A stretch of DNA of 64,000 nucleotides from an uncultured Roseburia sp. (GCA_947088675.1 CAMUHN010000004.1:28905-92904); one strand, 5' to 3'. Counted from the first letter of the stretch, positions 43,655-52,649 are shown. Numbers and translations: made by a program. The notes: generated by a model from the sequence alone, not told the origin.

Positions 43655-44398
43655 ATGGGAACAAGGCGTAAGAAAAAGAGAAAACACAGAAGATTTGGGC
43701 TGACAGTCTTTCTGACGATACTGCTGCTTGTCGTTTTGTCTGTATTTGTGATCATTAAGGTATTTACAGTAGATCAGGTTATTGTGGAGGGGAATGAACT
43801 GTACTCCGCAGGGCAGATTGAGGAAATTGTGCTAAATGATAAATATGCATGGAATTCCCTTTATGTATATCTGAAATATAAGTTAAAAGGGGTCGGGGAC
43901 GTCCCGTTTGTCGATGATATGGAGATTTCGCTGGATGACCCGCATACAATCCGTATTCATGTCTATGAAAAAGGAATCCTGGGAAGTTTTTATATTGACA
44001 GTATCGGCCAGTATGCATATTTTGACAAGGACGGATTTGTAGTGGAAACTTCACCGGATGTGATTGAAAATGTTCCGAAAATCACAGGCATCACATGCAG
44101 GGAAGTTGTATTGTATGAAAAGCTTCCGCTGGAAGAAGAATATCTTCTGGCAGGACTTTTGGAGCTGACGCAGACGTTGAATAAATATGGCATCCTGCCG
44201 CGCGAAGTGCATTTTTCATCCAAAGAGAGACCTGAGCTTGGGTACGGGGACATCAAAGTAATGGTCGGATCAATGGAATATCTTTCACAGAAGATGGTAA
44301 GGCTGTCCAATATTCTGCCGCAGCTTGAGGGAAAACAGGGGACGCTTCATCTTGAAAATTGGACGCCGGAGACAACGGACATTTATTTTTCAAAATGA
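43655..44398 (+). CDS. cell division protein FtsQ/DivIB
   Basis: 247 residues. Basic cytosolic end (RRKKKRKHRRFG), one membrane helix (about 15-37), a POTRA domain (FTVDQVIVEGNELYSAGQIE) and a C-terminal beta domain. It belongs to the septal FtsL-DivIC-DivIB complex. The start is 2 nt after the ftsW stop. Confidence 0.9.
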   Translation: MGTRRKKKRKHRRFGLTVFLTILLLVVLSVFVIIKVFTVDQVIVEGNELYSAGQIEEIVLNDKYAWNSLYVYLKYKLKGVGDVPFVDDMEISLDDPHTIRIHVYEKGILGSFYIDSIGQYAYFDKDGFVVETSPDVIENVPKITGITCREVVLYEKLPLEEEYLLAGLLELTQTLNKYGILPREVHFSSKERPELGYGDIKVMVGSMEYLSQKMVRLSNILPQLEGKQGTLHLENWTPETTDIYFSK

Positions 44399-44421
44399 AA
44401 TGAAAAAAATAAAAAAACGTA

Positions 44422-44450
44422 TTGATTAATTAGGAAAAAAATTATATGAT
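44422..44450 (+). promoter_or_regulatory. promoter of ftsZ
   Basis: TTGATT (44422-44427), a 17-bp spacer and TATGAT (44445-44450), 95 bp before the ftsZ start. Confidence 0.65.
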
Positions 44451-44544
44451 AGAGTATATGAGCTTAATGATGGAGTAGTTTACTCCCTGTTTTGGCAAAT
44501 ACACAGGATAGTAATTTGTGACATAGAATAAAGGAGGAATTACC

Positions 44545-45762
44545 TTGTTAGAAATCATGAATACGGAGATAGAAGATGCGGCTAAGATCATCGTCCTCGG
44601 TGTCGGGGGGGCTGGTAATAATGCTGTAAATAGAATGGTTGGGGAAAATATAGGCGGTGTGGAGTTTGTTGGGATTAATACGGATAAACAGGCGCTTTCC
44701 CTGTGTAAAGCGCCCACACTGATTCAAATAGGAGAAAAACTGACAAAAGGACTTGGGGCAGGCGCACAGCCTGAAATTGGTCAAAAAGCAGCGGAGGAGA
44801 GTATAGAGGAACTGTCGGATGCCGTACAGGGAGCCGATATGGTATTTGTTACCTGCGGTATGGGAGGCGGTACCGGTACAGGAGCGGCTCCTGTTGTCGC
44901 AAGACTTGCAAAAGAACAGGGGATCCTGACCGTTGGAGTTGTGACAAAGCCGTTTAAATTTGAGGGAAAGCAGCGTATGGTAAACGCCCTTTCCGGGATT
45001 GAGCGGTTAAAAGAGAGTGTGGATACTTTAATTGTGATTCCGAACGATAAACTGCTTGAGATTGTGGACAGGCGTACTTCGATGCAGGAGGCCTTAAAAA
45101 AGGCGGATGAGGTGCTTCAGCAGGCGGTTCAGGGAATTACCGACCTGATTAATGTGCCGGCTCTGATTAACCTCGATTTTGCCGATGTATGTACGGTTAT
45201 GCGCGATAAAGGGCTTGCCCATATCGGAATCGGAAGCGCAAGAGGCGAGGACAAGGCGAGCGAGGCCGTCAGACTGGCGGTTGCAAGCCCGCTGCTTGAG
45301 ACAACCATTGACGGCGCTACGCATGTTATTGTTAATCTTTCCGGTAATATTTCTCTGATGGATACCGCAGATGCGACTACATACGTACAGGAGTTTGTCG
45401 GAGAAAATGCGAATATTATACTGGGAGCAAAAGACGATGCGACGATGGACGATGAGGTTGTTGTAACCGTCATTGCAACCGGTTTAGAGTCGCCGGAGAT
45501 GCAGACTGCGGCGGCGGCTGCAGGCAAAAAGCCGTATTACAGCGGCGGAATGGTAAGGCCGCAGGGAGAGCGCCAGGGAAGTTCTCTTGGCGGGTTTTCC
45601 GGTTTACAGGCGGATTCTCATCTGTCGCGCGGCAGTGGCGGAGCGCCGCTTCGGGGCGTTCCAAATCAGGGACAGACGGTGCAGAGACGGAAACCGCAGG
45701 AGAGCACAGTGCAGCCGATTGATATTAAAATACCGGATTTTTTAAAGAATACACGAAAATAA
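44545..45762 (+). CDS. ftsZ: cell division GTPase FtsZ
   Basis: 405 residues. Tubulin-like GTPase that forms the Z ring. [15 protein letters not shown], the tubulin signature [16 protein letters not shown], and a long linker ending in [14 protein letters not shown], the C-terminal peptide that binds FtsA/SepF. TTG 44545 is 7 nt after AAAGGAGG; the ATG at 44557 is too far from that site. A terminator follows, so it ends the division block. Confidence 0.98.
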   Translation: MLEIMNTEIEDAAKIIVLGVGGAGNNAVNRMVGENIGGVEFVGINTDKQALSLCKAPTLIQIGEKLTKGLGAGAQPEIGQKAAEESIEELSDAVQGADMVFVTCGMGGGTGTGAAPVVARLAKEQGILTVGVVTKPFKFEGKQRMVNALSGIERLKESVDTLIVIPNDKLLEIVDRRTSMQEALKKADEVLQQAVQGITDLINVPALINLDFADVCTVMRDKGLAHIGIGSARGEDKASEAVRLAVASPLLETTIDGATHVIVNLSGNISLMDTADATTYVQEFVGENANIILGAKDDATMDDEVVVTVIATGLESPEMQTAAAAAGKKPYYSGGMVRPQGERQGSSLGGFSGLQADSHLSRGSGGAPLRGVPNQGQTVQRRKPQESTVQPIDIKIPDFLKNTRK

Positions 45763-45786
45763 AAAGGGGCGGCAGCTCCTTTTTTT
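45763..45786 (+). terminator. intrinsic terminator after ftsZ
   Basis: AAAGGGGC-GGCA-GCTCCTTT with one mismatch, followed by a T run. Confidence 0.75.
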
Positions 45787-45817
45787 GTCGATAAAATACA
45801 AAGCAACATGCAGTGGT

Positions 45818-45851
45818 TTCGACAGGATCTGCAAAATTTACATATTATAAT
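45818..45851 (+). promoter_or_regulatory. Spo0A-type promoter of spoIIGA-sigE
   Basis: A perfect Spo0A box TTCGACA (45818-45824) is followed after 21 bp by TATAAT (45846-45851). The long spacing with a 0A box near the -35 is the layout of the Spo0A-activated spoIIG promoter of Bacillus. A second near-match, TGTCGAT, lies at 45786-45792. Confidence 0.75.
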
Positions 45852-45927
45852 GGGAATATCTGGTATGAAATCAGTATGCTGCAATGTTTTATTTTTATGT
45901 GTAAAGAAGAAAAAGAGGTGAGGCCCG

Positions 45928-46704
45928 ATCTATCTATTTTATGCAGACGTATTTTTGTTTCAGAATTTCCTGATGGATTTTCTGGCGCTGCTTTTTGTGA
46001 ACCGCTATCTGAGGCGTCAGAAAAAGCGGGTGCATCTGCTTTTTGTATCCCTTTTGTTTTCAGTCCTGGCGCTCATCGTTCTGATTTGGATGAATAATAC
46101 CTGGGTTTATATGCTGACCGTGCATTTTGTGCTGAATACGGCAATGGTGCTTTGGGCATTCGGTTATCACGGAAAGAAATATTTTCTGGAAAACTGGGCT
46201 TTTTCTTATTTTGCGGTGATTTTGTCCGGAGGAATTTTTCAGTGGCTGATGTCTCTGTCCATACCACTGCCGGGGTTTGCGGGAATCGCGGTGACAACGG
46301 GACTGATCGGATCTTTAATCCTTGCCCTGTTAAAGATGAGAAAGCGCAGAGGGAGCCATATCTATCCGGCAAAACTCACGGTCAACGGACGTTCCTTTTT
46401 CGTACAGGCGTACTGGGACAGCGGCAATCAGCTGTTTGACCCATATACGGGCAAGAGTGTCCATATACTGTCTGACGAAAAGCTTTATGGGATTATCAAA
46501 AAGGAAGATATGCTGTTCCGCTATGTCCCGTTTTCCTCTCTGGGGGAAGAAAACGGCCTGATCAAAGTGATAAATGTAGATGAATTACTGATATTCGATG
46601 AAAGTGAAGTAGTACGTATAGAGTCTGCTGCAGTCGGCGTTGCAAACGGCGTCCTGTTTGCGGAGAAAGAATATGAACTGATTCTTCATGCGTCTGTGTT
46701 CTGA
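45928..46704 (+). CDS. spoIIGA: sigma-E processing peptidase SpoIIGA, apparent ATC start
   Basis: About 258 residues. Five N-terminal membrane helices, then an aspartic-protease-like domain with AYWDSGNQLFDPYTGKSV (catalytic Asp in DSGN). It cleaves the pro-sequence from SigE after septation. The family opening reads YLFYADVFLFQNFLMDF in this frame, but no ATG, GTG or TTG precedes it after the in-frame stop (45919-45921). ATC 45928 lies 5 nt after AGAGGTGAG and would give the normal length. The next usable start, TTG 45955, would cut nine family residues and has no ribosome site. Confidence 0.85.
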   Translation: MYLFYADVFLFQNFLMDFLALLFVNRYLRRQKKRVHLLFVSLLFSVLALIVLIWMNNTWVYMLTVHFVLNTAMVLWAFGYHGKKYFLENWAFSYFAVILSGGIFQWLMSLSIPLPGFAGIAVTTGLIGSLILALLKMRKRRGSHIYPAKLTVNGRSFFVQAYWDSGNQLFDPYTGKSVHILSDEKLYGIIKKEDMLFRYVPFSSLGEENGLIKVINVDELLIFDESEVVRIESAAVGVANGVLFAEKEYELILHASVF

Positions 46705-46736
46705 TTTTGCATGGGGATGGAAAGGCGTGGTGATTT

Positions 46737-47480
46737 ATGTACATAAAACTTATTTTGCCGGAGTACCGGATTAAAAAATTTCTGCTTGGCATCAGGCGGA
46801 TTGTAAGACAAAAGGAAAACGAGGTTCATTATATTGGAGGAACAGAAGTATTGCCGCCGCCGCTTGGCGCGGAGGAAGAAGCGAAATGCCTGCATGAACT
46901 GCTGGAGGGAAAGACGAAAGAGGCGAGAAAAAAACTGATTGAACACAATTTAAGGCTGGTTGTATACATAGCAAAGAAGTTTGATAATACGGGTGTTGGT
47001 GTGGAAGATTTAATCTCGATTGGAACAATAGGGCTGATTAAATCAATCAACACATTTAATCCCGGAAAAAATATTAAGCTCGCGACTTACGCGTCCAGAT
47101 GTATCGAAAATGAAATCCTGATGTATTTAAGGCGCAACAACAAGACAAAGCTGGAGGTTTCGATTGATGAGCCGCTGAATGTGGACTGGGACGGCAACGA
47201 ACTCCTGCTGTCAGATATTCTTGGAACCGACGAGGACGTAATCTATCACGATATGGAGACGGATGCAGAGAGAAAACTGCTGATGCATGCGATTAATACG
47301 CTTTCCGGGCGGGAGCGTATGATTATCGAACTGAGGTTTGGTTTAAATACACTAAACGGCGAGGAGAAGACCCAAAAGGAAGTTGCCGATATGCTTGGGA
47401 TCTCTCAGTCGTACATTTCCAGGCTGGAGAAAAAAATTATGGTTCGTCTGAAAAAAGAGATTGTACGTTTTGAAAATTAG
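46737..47480 (+). CDS. sigE: RNA polymerase sporulation sigma factor SigE (pro-form)
   Basis: 247 residues. The N-terminal pro-sequence runs to [16 protein letters not shown], which matches the known cleavage region of pro-sigma-E. Then come sigma region 2 ([36 protein letters not shown]) and region 4 ([14 protein letters not shown]). Mother-cell sigma factor of early sporulation. Lies 32 bp after spoIIGA and shares its promoter. Confidence 0.97.
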   Translation: MYIKLILPEYRIKKFLLGIRRIVRQKENEVHYIGGTEVLPPPLGAEEEAKCLHELLEGKTKEARKKLIEHNLRLVVYIAKKFDNTGVGVEDLISIGTIGLIKSINTFNPGKNIKLATYASRCIENEILMYLRRNNKTKLEVSIDEPLNVDWDGNELLLSDILGTDEDVIYHDMETDAERKLLMHAINTLSGRERMIIELRFGLNTLNGEEKTQKEVADMLGISQSYISRLEKKIMVRLKKEIVRFEN

Positions 47481-47501
47481 AGAATGAATCCGAAAAAAAG
47501 A

Positions 47502-47530
47502 TTGTATCATATGACCAAAAATAGTATAAT
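47502..47530 (+). promoter_or_regulatory. sigma-A type promoter of the beta-CASP gene
   Basis: TTGTAT (47502-47507), a 17-bp spacer and TATAAT (47525-47530), 71 bp before the ATG at 47602. Confidence 0.75.
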
Positions 47531-47601
47531 AGGACTAGATTACAGTGGAGTGTAAGAATTGTCGATTTTTGGGCACGGATACGCTCCGAAAGGGGATTCG
47601 T

Positions 47602-49215
47602 ATGATACTGGAGTTTTTAGGCGCTGCGCATGAGGTTACGGGAAGCTGCCATTATCTTTCCTTTGAAGAAAAAAATATCCTGATCGACTGCGGAATGGAA
47701 CAGGGACCGGATCTTTATGTCAACCAGGAGATACCGGTCAATGCTTCTGAGATTGATTATGTGTTTATTACACATGCACATATCGACCATTCCGGGCTGC
47801 TTCCGCTTCTGTACAGTCACGGTTTCAGGGGGCGCGTGTTTGCCACAGGCGCAACCTGCCAGCTCTGTCAGATTATGTTAAAGGACAGCGCGCATATTCA
47901 GATGTTTGAAGCTGAATGGCGCAACCGGAAAGCAAAGCGCGCCGGCACAGAGAAAGTGGTGCCCCTTTATGATATGAACGATGCGTTGGGGGTATTAAAA
48001 CATTTCGAGGCCTGTGATTACAACACGGTCGTTTCCGTTTGCGACGGCTTAAAAGTACGTTTTGTGGATGCGGGACATCTGCTCGGTTCCTCCTCCATTG
48101 AAATTTGGGTCACAGAGGAATGCGACGGAGAGAAAAAAGAAGTCAAAATTGTCTTTTCCGGAGATATCGGTCCGGGAAACCGGCCGCTGATCAAAGATCC
48201 TGTATATATCAGAGGAGCCGATTATGTCGTGATGGAATCTACTTACGGCGACAGACTGCATAAGGCGCCTGTGGATTTTGCGGTACTGCTTGCCGATTTA
48301 TTAAAAGATACGTTCCGTCGCGGCGGGAACCTGGTGATTCCGGCTTTTTCCGTTGGACGTACACAGGAGATGCTGTTTTTCTTAAGACGTATCAAGACAG
48401 AGCAGCTGGCGCCGGAGCTTGGAAATTTTCTCGTCTATGTAGACAGTCCGCTTGCAATTGAGGCAACTTCTATTTTCAATAAAAATGTACAGGACTGTTT
48501 TAAGGAGGAGGCTGTTGCACTGGTCAACAGCGGCATAAATCCAATCGGATTTCCCGGCCTTAGAATGTCGATTACAAGCGACGAATCGAAAATGATAAAC
48601 TTTGACAAGAATCCGAAAGTCATTATCTCGGCGTCCGGCATGTGCGAGGCAGGGCGTATCCGCCATCATTTGAAACATAATCTGTGGCGGAAAGATTCTA
48701 CTGTTTTATTTGTCGGATTCCAGGTGCCGGGGACGTTGGGAAATGCGCTGTTAAACGGAGTAAAGGAAGTACGGCTGTTTGGAGAGACGATTGATGTGCA
48801 GGCCCGTATCGCAAATCTGCCGGGAATCAGCGGCCATGCCGATATGGATCAGCTTACTTCCTGGATCGGCGCATTTACCGAACAAAGGCCAAAGAAAGTG
48901 TTTGTTGTGCATGGGCAGGATAAAGTGACGGAGGAATTTGCCGCGCATATTGAGTCAGAGCTTGGATTTTCGGCATATGCGCCGTATTCCGGCGATGCGT
49001 TCGATCTTGTAACCGGGGAATGCGTGCGCGAGGGCTCAAGACTGCATGCGCAGAAAAAAGCAAAAGCAAGCCGGGCATCCGGCATATTTACAAGGTTGCT
49101 TGCTGCCGGAAGCCGGTTGATGGCAATTATCAAACGCAGCGAGGGAATGCCGAACAAAGAGCTCGGCCGTTTTGCAGATCAGATCAACGATCTGTGCAAC
49201 AAATGGGAGAAATAA
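47602..49215 (+). CDS. MBL-fold beta-CASP RNA-processing nuclease (COG1236)
   Basis: 537 residues. The metallo-beta-lactamase core has GAAHEVTGSCH, THAHIDHSG (zinc ligands around His58) and DAGHLLGSSSIEI; the beta-CASP insert has VIPAFSVGRTQEML; and the end has ISASGMCEAGRIRHHL, GISGHADMDQL and VVHGQ. It is likely an RNA endo- or exonuclease related to RNase J and CPSF73, with an extra basic C-terminal region of about 80 residues. ATG 47602 follows AAGGGGA. It separates sigE from the inverted sigG. Confidence 0.9.
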   Translation: MILEFLGAAHEVTGSCHYLSFEEKNILIDCGMEQGPDLYVNQEIPVNASEIDYVFITHAHIDHSGLLPLLYSHGFRGRVFATGATCQLCQIMLKDSAHIQMFEAEWRNRKAKRAGTEKVVPLYDMNDALGVLKHFEACDYNTVVSVCDGLKVRFVDAGHLLGSSSIEIWVTEECDGEKKEVKIVFSGDIGPGNRPLIKDPVYIRGADYVVMESTYGDRLHKAPVDFAVLLADLLKDTFRRGGNLVIPAFSVGRTQEMLFFLRRIKTEQLAPELGNFLVYVDSPLAIEATSIFNKNVQDCFKEEAVALVNSGINPIGFPGLRMSITSDESKMINFDKNPKVIISASGMCEAGRIRHHLKHNLWRKDSTVLFVGFQVPGTLGNALLNGVKEVRLFGETIDVQARIANLPGISGHADMDQLTSWIGAFTEQRPKKVFVVHGQDKVTEEFAAHIESELGFSAYAPYSGDAFDLVTGECVREGSRLHAQKKAKASRASGIFTRLLAAGSRLMAIIKRSEGMPNKELGRFADQINDLCNKWEK

Positions 49216-49230
49216 CGGCAAAACTTGCTT

Positions 49231-50010
49231 TCAGGAGGAGAGGTAGTGACGGATGGATTTTAACGCAGATTTTTCAAGGCGGCTGACCTGCGCCTGTGAG
49301 ATATGGATTTCTTCTGCAACTTCCATCTGTGTCTTCCCCTCGAAAAAGCGGAGCTTTAAAATATAATTTTCGCGTTCATTCAAATGATCCATGGCATCGT
49401 TTAGCGAGAGTTCTTCGATCCAGTGTTCCTCATGGTTTTTTTTGTCGCCGATCTGGTCCATGACATAGAGCGTATCGCCGCCGTCATTGTAAACCGGGTC
49501 ATAAAGGCTGACAGGACTTTGGATGGCCTCTAAGGCAAAGATAATTTCTTCGGGTGTGAGGTCGGCTGCTTTTGCAATTTCTTCTATTGTAGGTTCTTTT
49601 GTGCTTGTCTTTGAGAGCAGTTCCCGTGTGTGGATCGCCTTATATGCGGTGTCACGCAGCGAGCGGCTTACGCGGATGGAATTGTTGTCGCGCAGATAGC
49701 GCCTGATTTCACCGATAATCATGGGAACGGCATAGGTTGAAAATTTTACCCCGATGGTCGGATCGAAATTATCAATGGATTTGATCAGGCCGATACAGCC
49801 GATTTGAAACAGATCGTCTACATTTTCATGATTGCCGGAAAATCGTTTGATAACGCTCAGTACAAGCCGCAGATTTCCTTTGATATACGTTTCGCGGGCT
49901 TTTTGATCGCCCTGTTTGATACGTGCAAAGAGAGAGGCTTTTTCTTCCTCTTTCAGGATCGGGAGTTTTGCGGTATTAACACCACAGATTTCTACTTTGT
50001 ATGAAGCCAT
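49231..50010 (-). CDS. sigG: RNA polymerase sporulation sigma factor SigG
   Basis: 259 residues. The N-terminal motif VEICGVNTAKLPILKEEE is diagnostic for SigG. Then come region 2 (LRLVLSVIKRFSGNHENVDD; FSTYAVPMIIGEIRRYLRD), region 3 and region 4 (MEVAEEIHISQAQVSRLEKS). Forespore sigma factor of late sporulation. CCGGAGG lies before the ATG. A weak SigF/SigG-like -10 (GGTGAAATG) can be read about 70 bp upstream without a good -35. In most spore formers sigG follows sigE in the same direction; here it is inverted. Confidence 0.96.
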   Translation of the reverse strand: MASYKVEICGVNTAKLPILKEEEKASLFARIKQGDQKARETYIKGNLRLVLSVIKRFSGNHENVDDLFQIGCIGLIKSIDNFDPTIGVKFSTYAVPMIIGEIRRYLRDNNSIRVSRSLRDTAYKAIHTRELLSKTSTKEPTIEEIAKAADLTPEEIIFALEAIQSPVSLYDPVYNDGGDTLYVMDQIGDKKNHEEHWIEELSLNDAMDHLNERENYILKLRFFEGKTQMEVAEEIHISQAQVSRLEKSALKSIRHYLSS

Positions 50011-50138
50011 GATGAATTTCCTCCGGTTCGTTTTAGAGTTCTTCCTTAAATTAAGGATGCTTCATTTCACCAGATTTTATACAGATGAGACAGATTTTAT
50101 GGAACATGGAATTTACCATTGGAGGCAGAGGACGAACA

Positions 50139-50438
50139 ATGAAAGATTTGATTGATCAGAGAAACGAAAAAGAAAAGATAAGGAGCAGCATTATAAAAAG
50201 CTGGAATGTAAATTATCAGAATATGAGCCCGCATAAGGTCAGTTCGCAGCCAAAAGAAGAGGAAGATGCGGGCAAAAAGCAAAAAAGGGATTATTTATAT
50301 AATGAAAAGACAGGTTCTTATTCCGGAATGTACGGGCAGGGGGAAGTAGACGGCGTGAACAGGGGCCAGATCGATAAAATACTGCGCGAAAAGACAGAAG
50401 AACTCAGAGAACTGCTCATCAGGCAGGGGGTAAATTAG
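50139..50438 (+). CDS. small charged hypothetical protein
   Basis: 99 residues, strongly charged (Lys, Glu), with no membrane segment. It has KDLIDQRNEKEKIRSSIIKS at the start and a Gly/Tyr-rich middle (YNEKTGSYSGMYGQGEVDG), then a helical end (DKILREKTEELRELLIRQG). No family recognised. ATG 50139 is 7 nt after GAGGA. Divergent from sigG, so a sporulation role is possible but only by position. Confidence 0.65.
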   Translation: MKDLIDQRNEKEKIRSSIIKSWNVNYQNMSPHKVSSQPKEEEDAGKKQKRDYLYNEKTGSYSGMYGQGEVDGVNRGQIDKILREKTEELRELLIRQGVN

Positions 50439-50478
50439 GCATTGCATTTTTCTCCTTAGTGTGATAAAGTTTAAACGT

Positions 50479-50521
50479 CGTGTGTTCGAGACCTTCCACA
50501 CGTAAAACAAAACTAAAGGAG
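50479..50521 (+). promoter_or_regulatory. preQ1-I type riboswitch upstream of queT
   Basis: Stem CGTGTG/CACACG (50479-50484/50497-50502) closes a 12-nt loop TTCGAGACCTTC and is followed by the A-rich tail TAAAACAAAACTAAAGGAG. The loop CCTT (50492-50495) can pair with AAGG (50516-50519) of the tail, forming the H-type pseudoknot and hiding the AAAGGAG ribosome site of queT. The size, A-rich tail and target gene fit a class I preQ1 riboswitch acting on translation. Confidence 0.8.
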
Positions 50522-50529
50522 AATAAAAG

Positions 50530-51060
50530 ATGAGGAACAGGAAAGTATTGTTTATTGTGCAGGCGGCGATGGTCGCCGCGATCTATGTAGTGATAACGAT
50601 GTTTGTCAGCGCATTCCAACTGGCATCCGGAGCGATTCAGGTTCGTTTGTCCGAGGCGCTTACCGTTTTGCCGTATTTTACGACGGCGGCGGTTCCGGGG
50701 CTTGCAGTTGGCTGCCTGCTTGCAAATTTTCTGACGGGGGCGGCGCTGCCTGATATTATTTTTGGAAGCATGGCAACGCTGCTTGGAGCGGTTGGAACCT
50801 GTCTTTTGCGGGGACATAAGCGTTTATGTACGCTGCCGCCCGTTGCGGCAAATGTTCTGATCATACCGTTTGTGCTGCGCTATGCTTACGGACTGGCAAT
50901 AGAGTTTCATGGTGCGGATGTTTCCATTCCGTTTTATATGCTGACGGTAGGGGCGGGTGAGGTAATCTGCTGCTGTATTTTGGGCACAATACTCATTAAT
51001 GCACTTGCAAAAGTAAGAAATGTAATATTTGTGACACAGGAAAAGAAAAGAGCGGTTTAG
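50530..51060 (+). CDS. queT: queuosine precursor transporter QueT
   Basis: 176 residues with about five to six membrane helices. Opens VLFIVQAAMVAAIYVVITM; SGAIQVRLSEALTVLPYFT and GLAVGCLLANFLTGAALPD are typical of the QueT family (COG4708), an ECF S component for queuosine precursors such as preQ1. The energising ECF module is not in the window. The upstream riboswitch supports the substrate. Confidence 0.9.
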   Translation: MRNRKVLFIVQAAMVAAIYVVITMFVSAFQLASGAIQVRLSEALTVLPYFTTAAVPGLAVGCLLANFLTGAALPDIIFGSMATLLGAVGTCLLRGHKRLCTLPPVAANVLIIPFVLRYAYGLAIEFHGADVSIPFYMLTVGAGEVICCCILGTILINALAKVRNVIFVTQEKKRAV

Positions 51061-51089
51061 CGCCGGAATGCCGGAGGGAGAATCACGTT

Positions 51090-52001
51090 ATGGATAAGGA
51101 AATCAAAAATAAGATTGCCAGGTTGAAAGAAGAAAAAGATGTTGTTATTCTTGCACATTATTATGTGGATGATCTGGTTCAGGAGATTGCCGATTATGTC
51201 GGTGATTCTTACTATCTGGCAGAACTTGCAACGAGAGTGCCGCAGAATACAATTCTGTTCTGCGGCGTATCGTTTATGGGGGAGAGCGCGAAACTTTTAA
51301 ATGAGGGCAAGACGGTTGTGATGGCGGATGCGGATGCGGATTGTCCGATGGCGCATATGGCAGAGATCTCTCGTATTCGAAAGGTGCGGGAACAATATCC
51401 GGATGTGGCAGTTGTATGTTACGTCAATTCGACAGCTCAGATTAAGGCCGAATCGGATGTCTGCGTCACTTCCTCCAATGCCGTGCGTATAGTGGAAAAG
51501 CTTCCGAATCGGGATATCTTTTTTATTCCGGACGAAAACCTCGGACGCTATGTTGCCGAACAGCTTCCGCAGAAGCACTTTATTTTTAATGACGGTTTCT
51601 GTCATGTACACAAAGAGATTGCGGCAAAAGATCTGGCAGCAGCAAAAGATCTGCATCCGAATGCGCTTGTATTAACGCATCCGGAGTGTACGGCAGAGGT
51701 GCTTGCATTATCGGATTTTATCGGAAGTACATCGCAGATGATTGATTTTGCGACGCAGTCAAATCAGAAAGAATTTCTGGTCTGTACGGAAAACGGGATT
51801 TTTTATGAGCTTAGTCAGAAAAACCCCGGCAAGAAATTTTATCCGGTCAGCCGACATCAGTGCTGTCCGAATATGAAACGCATCCGGTTAGAGAGCGTGC
51901 TGCATGCGCTTCAAACACTCGAGCCGGTCGTTACGCTTGACGCTGAGTTGAGCGAAAAGGCAAGGCTGCCGCTTGCGCGGATGCTGGAACTTGCAAAATA
52001 A
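51090..52001 (+). CDS. nadA: quinolinate synthase NadA
   Basis: 303 residues. Condenses iminoaspartate with dihydroxyacetone phosphate in NAD synthesis, using an oxygen-sensitive 4Fe-4S cluster. VILAHYYVDDLVQEIADYVG, ILFCGVSFMGESAK, CPMAHMAE, FNDGFCHVH and LTHPECTAEV carry the conserved residues, and HQCCPNMKRI the last cluster Cys. nadB and nadC, usual partners, are not adjacent here. Confidence 0.97.
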   Translation: MDKEIKNKIARLKEEKDVVILAHYYVDDLVQEIADYVGDSYYLAELATRVPQNTILFCGVSFMGESAKLLNEGKTVVMADADADCPMAHMAEISRIRKVREQYPDVAVVCYVNSTAQIKAESDVCVTSSNAVRIVEKLPNRDIFFIPDENLGRYVAEQLPQKHFIFNDGFCHVHKEIAAKDLAAAKDLHPNALVLTHPECTAEVLALSDFIGSTSQMIDFATQSNQKEFLVCTENGIFYELSQKNPGKKFYPVSRHQCCPNMKRIRLESVLHALQTLEPVVTLDAELSEKARLPLARMLELAK

Positions 52002-52016
52002 CAGGAGGAAGCTGTT

Positions 52017-52475
52017 TTGAAAAAACAGGAAGAATTGTTTCGTGAACTCGGTGAAATGATCAGGGAGACGAAAGAGAAAAAAATCCATTGGACGGTTGAG
52101 GTTCTGACCACAGAGACGAACCCTGTCAGCGAGAAGCCGGTTGAGGAAGAAAACGGGATCAAATGGATCGTGGACGAGTGTTATATTTCCTTTTACTGTA
52201 AATACCATGACAAAGAATTTTGCATGATCACATACGAGATGTTAAAAAATACGGGCGATCAGAGGAGGACGCATACGGTTAATATGGTGTTTCTGCCGCC
52301 GGTTTCGCTGCGGCTGTTTGATTTGCATACGCTGATGCCGTACAGTGTGGAAACGTCGGCCGTTTTGCTTGACCAGATCCATAAGCTTTGGGTTCTGCTG
52401 CTTGAGATGTACAGGCAAAACCCGGCAAATGTAAATCTTTTGGTTTCGGAGGGGAAGATGGTGATTGAAGCGTAG
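52017..52475 (+). CDS. hypothetical protein downstream of nadA
   Basis: 152 residues, soluble. A charged N-terminus (QEELFRELGEMIRETKEKKI), then a beta-rich middle with IVDECYISFYCKYHDKEFCM, and a helical end (LLDQIHKLWVLLLEMYRQNP). No family recognised. TTG 52017 is 9 nt after AGGAGG, 15 nt after nadA, so it is in the nadA transcript. Confidence 0.7.
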   Translation: MKKQEELFRELGEMIRETKEKKIHWTVEVLTTETNPVSEKPVEEENGIKWIVDECYISFYCKYHDKEFCMITYEMLKNTGDQRRTHTVNMVFLPPVSLRLFDLHTLMPYSVETSAVLLDQIHKLWVLLLEMYRQNPANVNLLVSEGKMVIEA

Positions 52476-52544
52476 ACAAATTTTACGTCAATTTGCTGCA
52501 GGGTATCTGGTTTTCAATAATAGGCTGAAAATAAAATTATAATT

Positions 52545-52586
52545 AAAAATCGCCAGAGCCGACTTTTGCCGGAACTGGCGATTTTT
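52545..52586. terminator. bidirectional intrinsic terminator
   Basis: AAAAATCGCCAG (52545-52556) pairs with CTGGCGATTTTT (52575-52586). It has A before and T after the stem, so it serves both the plus-strand gene ending at 52475 and the minus-strand gene ending at 52650. Confidence 0.85.
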
Positions 52587-52590
52587 GTGT

Positions 52591-52643
52591 GGATGCGTAC
52601 TGCGCGCAAAAGGAACCTGGATGTTGAAGCAGCACGCGCTCCG
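52591..52643. repeat. short interspersed repeat B, copy 1
   Basis: 53 bp that align to 60767-60818 without large gaps. Shared parts are GGATGC, ACTGCGCGCA, AAGGAA, GAA, CAGC and CGCGCTCCG. GCGCG and CGCGC can close a stem. It is followed by a small hairpin ACAC-TAA-GTGT, where copy 2 has GGCGC/GCGCC. The ECF gene stop lies 7 bp further on. Confidence 0.65.
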
Positions 52644-52649
52644 ATGACA

